64,000 nucleotides of DNA, from assembly GCF_026262505.1 (NCBI RefSeq), contig NC_067206.1, forward strand, positions 24,071,896-24,135,895. The letters run 5' to 3'. Within the stretch, counting starts at the first letter, position 1. Each line of letters begins with the position of its first letter. Both the position numbers and the translations under genes were made by a program. The notes under the pieces are model-generated. The model did not search any database. It was not told the DNA's origin and worked only from the letters and a program-made list of their open reading frames with translations. This DNA comes from Trichomonas vaginalis G3 (taxonomy: Eukaryota; Parabasalia; Trichomonadida; Trichomonadidae). This document shows, piece after piece, positions 39,302 through 48,534 of the stretch.

Positions 39302-39370
39302 ATGATGTCAGATATTCCGCGATTAATTAAACATTGTTTAAATCCTGAATGGAATCAAAGACCTCATTAA
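39302..39370 (+). CDS. Possible 22-residue peptide near the left end
   Basis: MMSDIPRLIKHCLNPEWNQR plus PH, stop TAA 39368-39370. Only the ATG after a purine-rich leader and the ordinary composition support it. Convergent with the next gene. Confidence 0.2.
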   Translation: MMSDIPRLIKHCLNPEWNQRPH

Positions 39371-39390
39371 TGAGAAAAATAAATTAGAAA

Positions 39391-39759
39391 CTAATGATTA
39401 TTTGAATTTATGAAATCAATTATTTGATTCATTCTTTCTTCAATAATTTCTATTCTTTTTGTTAAATCATCAATTTTCATTAATGAGGTGATTCTTGATT
39501 GAGGAATAGATTTCAAACTAACCACCCCCTTTATTTTTGAAATTTTGAATCCATCAACTTTAAACATTTTATTCAATTTACATGTTGTCAATTCTTCAAA
39601 TAATTTTTTATTATTAGCATAATAGTCATTAAATTCTTCAACAGATGAAAAAATTTTTGTTTCAGTAATTGGTTTAACAACGTTTATTTTTTGTGGAACA
39701 TCTTCACTTTCATTTATTTCTTCCTCCTCTGTTTCATTTATTTTTAAAATCGTTTTCAT
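39391..39759 (-). CDS. Hypothetical protein, acidic N-terminus and C-terminal coiled coil
   Basis: 122 residues, intact. N-terminus MKTILKINETEEEEINESED is acidic; a compact segment (CKLNKMFKVDGFKISKIKG) is followed by a helix with heptads (LMKIDDLTKRIEIIEERMNQ). Possibly related to the reverse-strand gene 29211-29795 of element 1, which also sits next to an amphipathic virion gene. Leader and ATG are in AT-rich sequence with ATAAATAAAAATTAG upstream. Confidence 0.5.
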   Translation of the reverse strand: MKTILKINETEEEEINESEDVPQKINVVKPITETKIFSSVEEFNDYYANNKKLFEELTTCKLNKMFKVDGFKISKIKGVVSLKSIPQSRITSLMKIDDLTKRIEIIEERMNQIIDFINSNNH

Positions 39760-39825
39760 TTATCATTAAATAAAAATTAGAATATAAGTGATGAAATATA
39801 TTTTTTAATTAATATTAAATCAGAA

Positions 39826-40062
39826 ATGGCGGCAGGATTCTTTAAAAAATTATGGGAAGGAATTAAGAAAGCTGCGGGTTGGGTTCATCAAAAGATTATT
39901 AAACCCATTGCAAACTTTTTGGCACCAGTAGCGAAAACGGCAGGAACTATCATAGGTGGAGTATTAGGTACTAAAGCAGGTAATCCGGCGATGGGAGCAC
40001 AAGCAGGTAACGCAATTGGTGGAATAGCTGAAGGAATACTTAATAAAATAGGAGGTAAATAG
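39826..40062 (+). CDS. Small amphipathic Gly/Ala-rich protein (virion type)
   Basis: 78 residues. Starts MAAGFFKKLWEGIKKAAGWV, an amphipathic cationic helix, then a Gly/Ala-rich hydrophobic stretch (TAGTIIGGVLGTKAGNPAMG). The pattern fits membrane-active core peptides such as adenovirus pX/pVI counterparts in Polintons. It faces the next gene, which has nearly the same N-terminus. Role is inferred. Confidence 0.5.
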   Translation: MAAGFFKKLWEGIKKAAGWVHQKIIKPIANFLAPVAKTAGTIIGGVLGTKAGNPAMGAQAGNAIGGIAEGILNKIGGK

Positions 40063-40086
40063 TGGAAAAATAAATAAATATTATTT

Positions 40087-40302
40087 TTATCTTAGTATCG
40101 GTTGAAGTCTTTGATAAACTTTTTCTCCTTTATTTAATATTTCTCTTATTGGGGCGGCTTTTGGTGTTATTGATTCAGCAACGTCACTAATTACTTCTTT
40201 ATTCTTAAATATCCAATTTGCTCCTTTCTTCATTGTTTCCCAAACTTTATGCGCTCCTCTTTTTACTTTATCCCACAGTTTCTTAAATATACCTGCAGCC
40301 AT
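40087..40302 (-). CDS. Second small amphipathic protein, paralogous N-terminus
   Basis: 71 residues starting MAAGIFKKLWDKVKRGAHKV, followed by WETMKKGANWIF and a charged C-terminus. The first eight residues differ from the convergent neighbour 39826-40062 at one position, so the two share a leader helix and then diverge. Likely a virion peptide. Confidence 0.5.
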   Translation of the reverse strand: MAAGIFKKLWDKVKRGAHKVWETMKKGANWIFKNKEVISDVAESITPKAAPIREILNKGEKVYQRLQPILR

Positions 40303-40371
40303 AGTTGATTATTTCATTAAAATTAAAAATTCATTTTCATCTTTTAATTTTGATTTTTTATTTAATAATAA

Positions 40372-42012
40372 ATGACGACTAACTATTTGGTGCCAAACAC
40401 TAAACCAATTAATGGAAATGTGTTTCATTCATTCGAAAAGATAAATGAAATATTCGCGAAGAATGATGGTAGAAGATATTATAGAGAACTTGAAAGTTCA
40501 TGCTATGACTCTGATACTCCATATTTTGATGATAAACAAACTCATTTAAGAATTACAAATCCAGCTCATGATGTGAACCAATTAGGTGACACATATATTA
40601 AACGCAAAGTTAAAGCAACTCTAGTTTCAAATAAAGCTTTCACATGTGATGCCGCTTTTAAATGCATGCGTTTATTCGTTGGTTACAAATCATCAAATCA
40701 AAGCTTTAAACAATTAGAAGTAGAAACTGAAAGAGGTGATGCCGGTTATCTTCAGATGGATTGTGCCCGTGAATCTTTCGCATTTGCAACATATAAACCA
40801 AAATCAGAAAGGAAAGTTAAAAAGTTTGTTCATTCGTTATATAATAATGTTCAAAAATATGATAACTCAGTATGTGGTAAATATATTGACCCTTCAGAAG
40901 TTTTCAAGAAAGCAAATGAAGAAGTTGATATCACTTTTGATATGATTATTCCGGTAAATGATTTGTTAGCATTTCAGGCGTTCGATGATTATCCTAAATC
41001 ATTTGGTGATATCATTCTTAAATATTATGTTTTCAGGGATACTTTAGTATTTTGTCAGGTTGACCCGTTAAGAGTTGCTGATTTACAAAATTACGTTTAT
41101 GAAAAGATAACTGATGAAAATTATGAAAAGATTATGAATCATGTTTATAAATATGATCGCAAATTCCAACAAATCGGACTTCCTGCCAAATTAATTACAA
41201 GCTTAGCCGCTACATCTGCTGACGCAACAGTTGATGACGTTATTATTTCATGCACAAAGATGGAAGTTTTAGAGGATAAATGCATTACACCAGGATACGG
41301 TTTAATTGAAGAATCAGTTAAAGCAATACCACGTTTATTTAGTAAGGAAGATCCATTCATGATTCCAGCTCAACATATTGACGTTCGTTCACTAAATGGA
41401 GGTTGCATCACTCCTGAAGGTATCAGCTCAGATTTCTCATACGCTCTTCATAATGTTACAGATGTTGTGTTAACATTTCCGAAGAATGCAATGCAAAGAA
41501 CGGTTTTAGAAAATCCAATGCTTCGAGGTCTTCAGGTCACTATAGATTCCAGAAACTTCCCCGATCAAGCGATGACCACAGTGGGTGACATATTCTTTAC
41601 ACGTATGCTTCAAGCTTCTGATTTAGATGGAGTGAATGAATGCACAGAAGAATACGAGGACTCATTAACTAGACCACTGAATGATGATAATGGCACGCCA
41701 TTAGCTAGAACATGGAAAGACCAAACTTCATTCTTATGCACTATTCCAGTTCAACGTGATGGAGCGGGTATATTCTTTGATGGATTAGAAACTTTCAACT
41801 CGCAAGTTACAGTACAAGTGAAAGCTTATCCAATCATTCAGGGTGAAAATGACACTTACTGTTCAAAAGTGACAAATCCTCCTCAGGTTTGGTTTACTAG
41901 GACTACGTATTGGACATGGACACCGGATGAAGGTTTGAAATATCATCCAACAGGTACACCACCGCAGTATAGAAGTTCATATGATGAAATATTGATGAAT
42001 AGAAATGTTTAA
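40372..42012 (+). CDS. Major capsid protein, double jelly-roll type
   Basis: 546 residues, intact, beta-rich, with acidic and aromatic surface loops. Length, position at the head of the structural block before the packaging ATPase, and the C-terminal region (QVTVQVKAYPIIQGENDTYC, then a Trp/Thr/Pro-rich end) are what Polinton major capsid proteins show. The N-terminus MTTNYLVPNTKPINGN lacks a signal. Internal regions IIPVNDLLAFQAFDDYP and DVVLTFPKNAMQRTVLENPM fall where the second jelly roll is expected. It would assemble into hexagonal trimers with the minor capsid protein at vertices. Confidence 0.65.
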   Translation: MTTNYLVPNTKPINGNVFHSFEKINEIFAKNDGRRYYRELESSCYDSDTPYFDDKQTHLRITNPAHDVNQLGDTYIKRKVKATLVSNKAFTCDAAFKCMRLFVGYKSSNQSFKQLEVETERGDAGYLQMDCARESFAFATYKPKSERKVKKFVHSLYNNVQKYDNSVCGKYIDPSEVFKKANEEVDITFDMIIPVNDLLAFQAFDDYPKSFGDIILKYYVFRDTLVFCQVDPLRVADLQNYVYEKITDENYEKIMNHVYKYDRKFQQIGLPAKLITSLAATSADATVDDVIISCTKMEVLEDKCITPGYGLIEESVKAIPRLFSKEDPFMIPAQHIDVRSLNGGCITPEGISSDFSYALHNVTDVVLTFPKNAMQRTVLENPMLRGLQVTIDSRNFPDQAMTTVGDIFFTRMLQASDLDGVNECTEEYEDSLTRPLNDDNGTPLARTWKDQTSFLCTIPVQRDGAGIFFDGLETFNSQVTVQVKAYPIIQGENDTYCSKVTNPPQVWFTRTTYWTWTPDEGLKYHPTGTPPQYRSSYDEILMNRNV

Positions 42013-42036
42013 AATTATAAATTTATTTTTGATTAA

Positions 42037-42852
42037 ATGGATTTAAATTCTGAAGAATTAGCAGGAGTATATAATACATACGTAGATGATATGCTTAATG
42101 AAGCATTGAGTGATAATAGAAATGCTCTATCTAAGGAAAAATTAATGAAAATTCCATATTCTGAATGTTACTTAAATTCAATCACTGCAGCAATTGGTAA
42201 ACAAAATAAAGGTAAAACATTAACGATATTAAAACAAATTATCATTATTGCTAACACTTCCCCCCATTCACATGTGTTAATTTATATCAACCGTTCAGGT
42301 TCACCTTCAGATGATACATTTGAATCTTTAAAGCATTTAATCAAAATTCCAATTATTTATTTATCACAAGAAGAAGCAGAAGATTATTTAAAAAACTTTT
42401 TAATGTATAAAGAATTATATAATACAATCAAGAAGCAAGGATTAGAGGATAAAATTATTGATAAACAACGGGATGAATTATTTGAAACACTTTCTATTTC
42501 AAATTTTGATAGAGAATTTTTGCATTCACTAATTTTTCTAGATGATGCAGTGAAATCAAAACTAATAACTAATGAGAAATCATATTTTAATCAGTTATTA
42601 ACTCAATGTCGACACATTCAGTGTTCATTCTTTATGGCTGTTCAATATTTCAAAGCATTAAGCACAAACATTAAATCAAACTTGTCCACCCTTTTCATTT
42701 TCAGTGGTTTTAGTCGTCAACAGTTGAACGTTATGCTTTATCAAGTGAATTTACCAATGAGCATTAATGAACTTTACACACAATATCAACAATTAGGTGA
42801 ACATGGAAAAATAATAGTTGATTTAAATAAAGGTTCCATTAAATTTGATTAA
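42037..42852 (+). CDS. Genome-packaging ATPase (A32/HerA-FtsK type)
   Basis: 271 residues, intact. Walker A GKQNKGKT at 54-61 (a variant with Lys before Gly-Lys-Thr), Walker B LIFLDDA near 165-171, then the sensor region CSFFMAVQYFKAL. This order and size match the Polinton/NCLDV packaging ATPase, which drives the genome into preformed capsids. It follows the capsid gene by 24 bp. The broken homologue of element 1 is at 21585-22456. Confidence 0.8.
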   Translation: MDLNSEELAGVYNTYVDDMLNEALSDNRNALSKEKLMKIPYSECYLNSITAAIGKQNKGKTLTILKQIIIIANTSPHSHVLIYINRSGSPSDDTFESLKHLIKIPIIYLSQEEAEDYLKNFLMYKELYNTIKKQGLEDKIIDKQRDELFETLSISNFDREFLHSLIFLDDAVKSKLITNEKSYFNQLLTQCRHIQCSFFMAVQYFKALSTNIKSNLSTLFIFSGFSRQQLNVMLYQVNLPMSINELYTQYQQLGEHGKIIVDLNKGSIKFD

Positions 42853-42892
42853 CTTTTTATAATTAATTTTTATTTTTTATTTATAATTAAAC

Positions 42893-43828
42893 ATGACAGA
42901 AATAGCAAATCTTCTACAGGTTCCATTAAAACAAGGGACAAACAAAAAGGGTCCATATAATAGAACTATGAAAGTTCCAGACGGAATGAAAGAATTAGTT
43001 CATATTGTTGCTGGTCTTCAAAAAGATGTTAAACAAATGAGAAACGTTTTAACATTACCAGAAGCTCAAGCATATGCCAAACGTCATGGTCCAAATTGGG
43101 AAGCACATGAAGCAGACATTACAGGACCAAATTGGGAAGCACATGAAGCAGACATTACAGGACCAAATGGAAAACCTGATGGTATAAATGAAGTTTTCGT
43201 TACTGATGGTCAAGGTAATATTAAAGTCATAAATGGGTATAAATTAACAATGACGGATTATCCTAAACGTAAAGCATATAATGAATGTTATCCTATGAAA
43301 TTTGATGAAAATGGAAAAGCTGCTAAACAATACATTGGAGAAGGTGAAAATGGTCCAATTAATTCATACCGTTATAATCCATATTCTTATTTCAATGAAG
43401 AATTAAATGCTATTGAAGAGGGACCGGATGGATTACCACGATATGTTAATCAGTTTGATGGTCAATATGCAAATATTAGACCTGAAATTCCAGCTAAGAA
43501 ATTCTTTAAAGTTGCTTTATTCGATCCAGTGTTCAATGAACAGAAAGAAGCAATGAAAGCAGAATTTAAACCAATTCAAATGGCAAGAATTTCTTCATCT
43601 TCACTTTCAGAAGCGTTCAAGGAATTGATAAAGAAACCACTTTATTCTCAACAAGGTTATAACTTTGATTTAATTAAAGAAAGTGATAGACGTAAATTAG
43701 AAAAATCAGATGGTTTTAAGAATGCATGTAATGAAATGATTAAAGATATTGTAAATGATAAAATAAGACTGGAAGAAACTCAAAGCAATATCAATAACAT
43801 AATTGGTGCAGTTACAAAGAAAGTATAA
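42893..43828 (+). CDS. Maverick structural/scaffold protein with a tandem duplication
   Basis: 311 residues. A segment beginning [20 protein letters not shown], followed by [13 protein letters not shown], is to my knowledge typical of a conserved Maverick protein of trichomonads without known function. Residues 66-90 contain [12 protein letters not shown] twice, made by an exact 36-bp tandem duplication. The frame ends at TAA 43826-43828, but the same frame continues with ANKDEPWDITVTTK to a second TAA at 43871-43873, so a nonsense change may have trimmed 14 residues. N-terminus [14 protein letters not shown]; basic and helical C-terminus. Confidence 0.55.
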   Translation: MTEIANLLQVPLKQGTNKKGPYNRTMKVPDGMKELVHIVAGLQKDVKQMRNVLTLPEAQAYAKRHGPNWEAHEADITGPNWEAHEADITGPNGKPDGINEVFVTDGQGNIKVINGYKLTMTDYPKRKAYNECYPMKFDENGKAAKQYIGEGENGPINSYRYNPYSYFNEELNAIEEGPDGLPRYVNQFDGQYANIRPEIPAKKFFKVALFDPVFNEQKEAMKAEFKPIQMARISSSSLSEAFKELIKKPLYSQQGYNFDLIKESDRRKLEKSDGFKNACNEMIKDIVNDKIRLEETQSNINNIIGAVTKKV

Positions 43829-43913
43829 GCAAACAAGGATGAACCTTGGGATATTACCGTAACAACTAAATAAAACTTTAAATATATTTTTCTTTTTTTT
43901 TATTCAATTATAA

Positions 43914-44591
43914 ATGAGAAGACGTTTCACTAGTCAAAAGAACACTAACGCAAAAGCAGAGATTACGGTTGGTTATAACGTAAATGATGATAAATCACGA
44001 ATTATTCAAAATGTTAAAGTTAATGTTAGTCCTGAATTAACAAGGTCAGCAACTCAACCAAATTTATTAACTCGTGACTTACCAAAAAAGGAGGAGGAGG
44101 AAAATAAAGAAGATGAACCCGGTAAAGAACCCGTTGAAATTCCCACTTATCCAACATACCCCCCGCCTCTTTCATCAAACATCGAGAACCCAGGAATCTA
44201 CGATTCCAGTCGCAATGCGCCATATAAAATAGACATTAATTCAGAATTAATGAAAATTTACCGTGATATAATAACTGATAATTATGATTCAATAATAAAT
44301 TTAATTGATCAATCCGGTTTAATTATTTTACCTTATGAATCATTAATTCACATTATCGCCATTCTTTGTGATGTTCAAGATTCAGACGTTAAGATTCAAT
44401 TTTTCATAGATGATGAGGTTTCATGCTGCGGAACAGTTGCAAAAATAAATCCTATAAAGGATATTAGCACAATTAAGATATCAAAGAACGGAACAACAAC
44501 TGAACTTCATTTAACATATAATGATATTTATAATAAAATAGTTGATGAATATAAAATATCACTTGAAAAATTCTTTGTTAAGGCCATTTAA
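43914..44591 (+). CDS. Conserved Maverick protein with Cys-Cys-Gly motif
   Basis: 225 residues, intact. The first 110 residues are disordered and rich in Pro/Glu/Lys. The C-terminal domain contains EVSCCGTVAKINPI and ends with KISLEKFFVKAI. The element 1 homologue (17967-18547) has the same motif and the same place before the reverse-strand small gene and minor capsid candidate. It ends 4 bp into the convergent gene 44588-45067. Function unknown. Confidence 0.6.
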   Translation: MRRRFTSQKNTNAKAEITVGYNVNDDKSRIIQNVKVNVSPELTRSATQPNLLTRDLPKKEEEENKEDEPGKEPVEIPTYPTYPPPLSSNIENPGIYDSSRNAPYKIDINSELMKIYRDIITDNYDSIINLIDQSGLIILPYESLIHIIAILCDVQDSDVKIQFFIDDEVSCCGTVAKINPIKDISTIKISKNGTTTELHLTYNDIYNKIVDEYKISLEKFFVKAI

Positions 44592-45067
44592 TATTCAAGC
44601 ATTAACATTATCGAATAATAATCCTTTGAATCATAATCGATAATAATTGACCTTTCACCAGTTTCTATCGTTTGTTTTATTTCTTTTTGTTCCCCACTAT
44701 CTGGATCGGTCATTGTAATTGTTTTTGTTATAGTATCAGCTTTATCTTTAACTTCAATCTTTTTTCCATCAGGATATTTAAACCAAAATTCCAAAAATTC
44801 GATATTGTCAATCTGTTCATATTTTAATCTATCAATTACATTTTTAATACCATCTGAAAATCTTATGAAATGGTCATTATATGGGTTTGATTGAACTAAA
44901 TTTGAATGAAGTGAAATATAACCCGATGATGAATATGACATTGACTCATATTTTCTGAAAACACTAAAATTTATAACATGAATGAATTTCTTATTCGTTG
45001 AATTTATGAATTCTTGAGGTAATCTTATCCTAGTTTTATTTATCACTGGAAAATAACGCTTTACCAT
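44588..45067 (-). CDS. Reverse-strand structural protein candidate
   Basis: ATG 45065-45067 (MVKRYFPVINKTRIRLPQEF) gives 159 residues; an earlier start would overlap the divergent gene. Beta-rich with Tyr/Ser, and EFWFKYPDGKKIEVKDKADT near the middle, so it could be a small jelly-roll virion protein. It occupies the same slot as the broken reverse-strand gene 17662-17948 of element 1. Divergent from the minor capsid candidate by 19 bp, sharing a bidirectional promoter. Confidence 0.5.
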   Translation of the reverse strand: MVKRYFPVINKTRIRLPQEFINSTNKKFIHVINFSVFRKYESMSYSSSGYISLHSNLVQSNPYNDHFIRFSDGIKNVIDRLKYEQIDNIEFLEFWFKYPDGKKIEVKDKADTITKTITMTDPDSGEQKEIKQTIETGERSIIIDYDSKDYYSIMLMLEY

Positions 45068-45086
45068 ATTTTTAATCGTAATAAAA

Positions 45087-45797
45087 ATGTCAATTATCAA
45101 TATTATTTCGAATAATAGCTGTGAATTAAATTTAACAGTTAGCGGAATTTATAATGTTACTCTCGTTTCTGTGAGTGGTAAATTTAATCCCATTCTTTTA
45201 GACCCTTCAGATTATATATCATTTATTAAAGATGACCATGAAAAAACGTATGATATGTCTATAAATAATGTGATAACGAAATGGGATATTAACATGATTT
45301 TAAGTTATTTAAATGAATCATTTATCGTATGGTATGAAGAAAATTTTAAATCAAAACCCGATAAACTTTTTGAACTTGATGAAATAAATAACCTTATTAA
45401 ATTCCCGCTGAAAATTAAATTTTGTACTCCTCATTTTCGTTCATTGTTGGGGATATTAAATTTTGAAAAAGATGTTGGGGATGTTTTGTATTCTGACACT
45501 GGTTCCAATTTCATTTTAATCAAATGTGATAAAGTTAATACCCCAATGAGATTTTCACATCAAACATTAGACCCTAACTCTTACCCATCAATACAAAACA
45601 TTTTATCCATCAACTTAAACATATTTTCTTTATCATATCCGTTTCAATTATCCGGGAATTCATTTATTCTTCATTCAAAAGATTTATCAAATATTAAATT
45701 TAGAATAACTGACCTATTTGATTGTGATTTAGAATTCATGAATGAAATATTATGGCAATTTCAAATAGAAAAAATAGGTGATGAGATAACGGATTAA
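45087..45797 (+). CDS. Minor capsid (penton-type) protein candidate
   Basis: 236 residues, intact. C-terminal strands NILSINLNIFSLSYPFQLSG and LSNIKFRITDLFDCDLEF followed by a final hydrophobic strand (MNEILWQFQIEKI) have the pattern of the single jelly-roll penton proteins of Polintons and adenoviruses. Gene order relative to the Cys-Cys-Gly gene is the same as in element 1 (18552-19349). Supported by context and strand pattern only. Confidence 0.45.
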   Translation: MSIINIISNNSCELNLTVSGIYNVTLVSVSGKFNPILLDPSDYISFIKDDHEKTYDMSINNVITKWDINMILSYLNESFIVWYEENFKSKPDKLFELDEINNLIKFPLKIKFCTPHFRSLLGILNFEKDVGDVLYSDTGSNFILIKCDKVNTPMRFSHQTLDPNSYPSIQNILSINLNIFSLSYPFQLSGNSFILHSKDLSNIKFRITDLFDCDLEFMNEILWQFQIEKIGDEITD

Positions 45798-45821
45798 ATA
45801 TTTATTTTTAAATCATAATAA

Positions 45822-46271
45822 ATGATTAAACAACAGCAACCACAACAACTTAAGGCACAAAGCACCCAGGTCCCTCAGACCATTACATACGCCATATATG
45901 CATATAATTCAAAGACGGCAGAACAAACGCAAAGGTTGAAATATGGAGATTTGGAGATAATATTGAAAAATAACCATTTCGAATTCGTTTGCAAAGGTGG
46001 TGCAGTGATATCAAATATAAAAGAAATTTTATTTATGAATTCAAAAATTAAAGGAATAACGGATGATATAACATCAATTCCACCAGAAGAACAGAGATAT
46101 TACGCATTAAATGCATTTCCTAAAGTTTTGAAGATTGGAAGATTTAATTTAAATGAGGAATTCATAAAAGGTTTCCTAAATGACATAATGGAGAAAGCAG
46201 ATAAGGAATGTGTTGCTGCTGCGTTAGAGAAGAAAGCAGATAAGAAATATGTGGCTAGTAAGGACCGCTGA
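45822..46271 (+). CDS. Fibre shaft part, split from its tip
   Basis: 149 residues. N-terminus Gln/Pro-rich (MIKQQQPQQLKAQSTQ), then a mixed domain, and a C-terminal EKADKECVAAALEKKADKKY that matches the ADKxYV shaft repeats of element 1's fibre (31360-32594). The stop at 46269-46271 separates it from the tip gene starting at 46286 by 14 bp and one frame. Probably one fibre gene split by a rearrangement. Confidence 0.55.
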   Translation: MIKQQQPQQLKAQSTQVPQTITYAIYAYNSKTAEQTQRLKYGDLEIILKNNHFEFVCKGGAVISNIKEILFMNSKIKGITDDITSIPPEEQRYYALNAFPKVLKIGRFNLNEEFIKGFLNDIMEKADKECVAAALEKKADKKYVASKDR

Positions 46272-46285
46272 AAATTAAATTTTTT

Positions 46286-47458
46286 ATGGGAATGATAACG
46301 GTTGGAGATGATTTTTGCCCTTGTTATTCATTCGATTGTATCCAATGGTTCAAATGTAATTTAAATCAAGATGCTAAATTTAAATATCCAAATAATCCTA
46401 TTAGATGTATTAATAATAAATGGGTACTAATTTATGAAGTCAATCAAATTTTCATTAGTGAGGATGGGATAAATTATTATATGTTTAGTATGATGTCATC
46501 AGATTTGAAAATTGATTATACAAGTAAGTGGTATTACATTAACAACATGTATTTTATCCTACAAAATGATAAAATTTATAGATCATCTTCAATACAACAA
46601 GGTCAATTTGAACAAATTTTTCAAGCTGATGGACACATTGAAGCTTTATGTTATGGATCAAATGTTTATGTTCTCGTTTCAGGTGAAATGGTCTATTCAT
46701 ATCCTGTAAGTTATAACAGACATATTTATTTATCACAGGATTTATCAAATTGGGAATCGGTTTATTCATTCACTCCAAAACTTACTCAAAATTATAGATT
46801 TACTAATTTATTTTATATTGATGGGTATTTCATTGCTTTAGGATGTGGTGATTTAGTAAATATCAGTAGTGATGGAAGAAACTGGTCTGAAATCACAAAA
46901 TTTCAAGATGTTAGAAAAGCAATTTTCAAAAATAATACGTTAATATTGATAACAAGACCAGTTTTAAATACTCACCCAAATTCAATATTATATAATAAAT
47001 TCAATATTCATAATGGATTAAATACAATTCTTGAGATGATTTACCCCATTGGTTCTATTTATACGTCAATGAATTCAACAAATCCTTCAGAAGTTTTAGG
47101 TTTTGGTATGTGGGAACAGATTGTAGATAAATTCTTATACTGTGCTAACTCTTCAAAGCAAACAGGAGGTTCGAAGAAAATTACTGAAGCAAACCTTCCA
47201 CCGCACACTCATACAGGAACTACAAACTTTTCTGGCGACCATAGTCACTCATTAAGAGACCATCCATTATACAACTCAGAATATTATGCTGGCAATGACG
47301 TTTTATCTCCAGATTATAACCATTCGGCAAAAAAGACTTTTCGACCAACTGAACCGGGAGGAAATCATTCACATACTTTCACAACAAATCCAACAGGCTT
47401 GGGTAAAGATTATATGCCTCCATTTATGACTATATTCGCATGGTATAGAGTTTATTGA
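46286..47458 (+). CDS. Fibre with propeller-like domain and phage collar-type tip
   Basis: 390 residues. Residues 1-240 contain repeated W/S/D-rich units (KWVLIYEVNQIFISEDG, NWESVYSF, ISSDGRNWSEI) typical of a beta-propeller or sialidase-like repeat, suited to binding glycans. Residues 253-390 form the tail-collar tip: YPIGSIYTSMNST, then FLYCANSSKQTGGS, NLPPHTHTG, GDHSHSL, GGNHSHTF, and KDYMPPFMTIFAWYR. The tip is about three quarters identical to element 1's. The HxH pairs suggest metal-stabilised trimer. The start ATG is uncertain because the gene seems split from 45822-46271. Confidence 0.65.
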   Translation: MGMITVGDDFCPCYSFDCIQWFKCNLNQDAKFKYPNNPIRCINNKWVLIYEVNQIFISEDGINYYMFSMMSSDLKIDYTSKWYYINNMYFILQNDKIYRSSSIQQGQFEQIFQADGHIEALCYGSNVYVLVSGEMVYSYPVSYNRHIYLSQDLSNWESVYSFTPKLTQNYRFTNLFYIDGYFIALGCGDLVNISSDGRNWSEITKFQDVRKAIFKNNTLILITRPVLNTHPNSILYNKFNIHNGLNTILEMIYPIGSIYTSMNSTNPSEVLGFGMWEQIVDKFLYCANSSKQTGGSKKITEANLPPHTHTGTTNFSGDHSHSLRDHPLYNSEYYAGNDVLSPDYNHSAKKTFRPTEPGGNHSHTFTTNPTGLGKDYMPPFMTIFAWYRVY

Positions 47459-47564
47459 ATGAACTAAATATATTTTATGTCTGTAATTAATTAGGTAATG
47501 AAGTAATGGATGAACTGCAAAAATATATTTTATCGTTAATGTTTACGTTAATGGTTTCAGGTTA

Positions 47565-47790
47565 TTCAATAATTAATTATTTTTGAAGAACTGAAGGTGT
47601 CACTCGGTTATTTAACTTCTCTGAAAAAATGAGACAACATGACATTTAGACAACAACACAGGAGGATTAATGAGGAAGGCAGTTATGAATTATTTTTGAA
47701 GAACTGAAGGTGTCACTATGTCACCATGTGTCACTCGGTTATTTAACTTCTCTGAAAAAATGAGACAACATGACATTTAGACAACAGTCA
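47565..47790 (+). repeat. Long-type repeat units before the KilA-N gene
   Basis: Two to three copies of the element 2 repeat: TTATTTTTGAAGAACTGAAG, GTGTCACTATGTCACCATGT, TTAACTTCTCTGAAAAAATG, GACAACATGACATTTAGACA. They end directly in the promoter motif at 47792. Confidence 0.85.
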
Positions 47791-47791
47791 A

Positions 47792-47812
47792 AAAATAAAG
47801 TTAGTTTTAAAA
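47792..47812 (+). promoter_or_regulatory. Shared early-type promoter motif
   Basis: AAAATAAAGTTAGTTTTAAA stands 45 bases before the KilA-N ATG; the same words precede the primase gene (49627-49648) and, inverted, three genes of element 1. The leader also has GTAAGAACAG and AAGAACAGAAATG. Confidence 0.6.
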
Positions 47813-47856
47813 TGTAACTTTTTATTTTGTATGTAAGAACAGAATAAAGAACAGAA

Positions 47857-48522
47857 ATGTCAGTCGAAGCAAAAACATTCACTAACAAATCTAATGGCGA
47901 AACATTCACAAAAGGCACTTATAACGGTATTGAAGTCTTACGTAGAGACAAGGATGATTACATTAATGCAACAAAGATGGCAAGAGAAGCGGGAAAGTTA
48001 AACCATTTAAACAGATTTCTCAATAGTGCTAAAATGCAGGAAATTCTTGAGTTTTGGTTGAAAGAATACGGTGGAGCCAAAAGTGGCTCGACCTCAAAAC
48101 AAGCATTTTATGAGCTTACTAAGGGTGTTATAAATGAATTCAAAGGTATTTACATACATCCTGACCTCGTTCATTTTGTTGCTGAATGGTGCTCTGTAAA
48201 GTATGCATTTTATGTCAAAGATATTATGGACTCCATAGACAAGAAAGTTCATGAGAAATTAGATGAAGAAGAACTTGAAGATACAGTTGAGAATGCTAAA
48301 CCTTTGTTTGAAGAAGAAGTTGGAAAAATGTGCGAAAAACAATTAGAACATGAACGTGAGTTATGTTATGGTTATAGAGATTCTCCATACGAACTAGACC
48401 AATGGGAACAAGAAAATTTAAAGAGAGAATTTAGAGAATATGAACTCGCTAAGATAGCATTAGAAGCTGCAGAAAAGAAGTTAAAAGCTTGGGGTCGTTT
48501 TGTACAAAAATATTGTGAGTAA
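47857..48522 (+). CDS. KilA-N domain protein, mosaic partner of element 1's copy
   Basis: 221 residues, intact. Signature RRDKDDYINATKMAREAGK at 30-48 and KGIYIHPDLVHFVAEWCSVK in the second half define KilA-N. Residues 1-42 and about 136-221 are almost identical to 26362-27024 of element 1, while residues 43-135, which hold the DNA-reading helices, share little. So the binding core was exchanged between conserved flanks. Repeats of 88-120 bp lie on both sides and may be its targets. Regulatory role is inferred. Confidence 0.85.
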   Translation: MSVEAKTFTNKSNGETFTKGTYNGIEVLRRDKDDYINATKMAREAGKLNHLNRFLNSAKMQEILEFWLKEYGGAKSGSTSKQAFYELTKGVINEFKGIYIHPDLVHFVAEWCSVKYAFYVKDIMDSIDKKVHEKLDEEELEDTVENAKPLFEEEVGKMCEKQLEHERELCYGYRDSPYELDQWEQENLKREFREYELAKIALEAAEKKLKAWGRFVQKYCE

Positions 48523-48534
48523 ATGATTTAGGTT

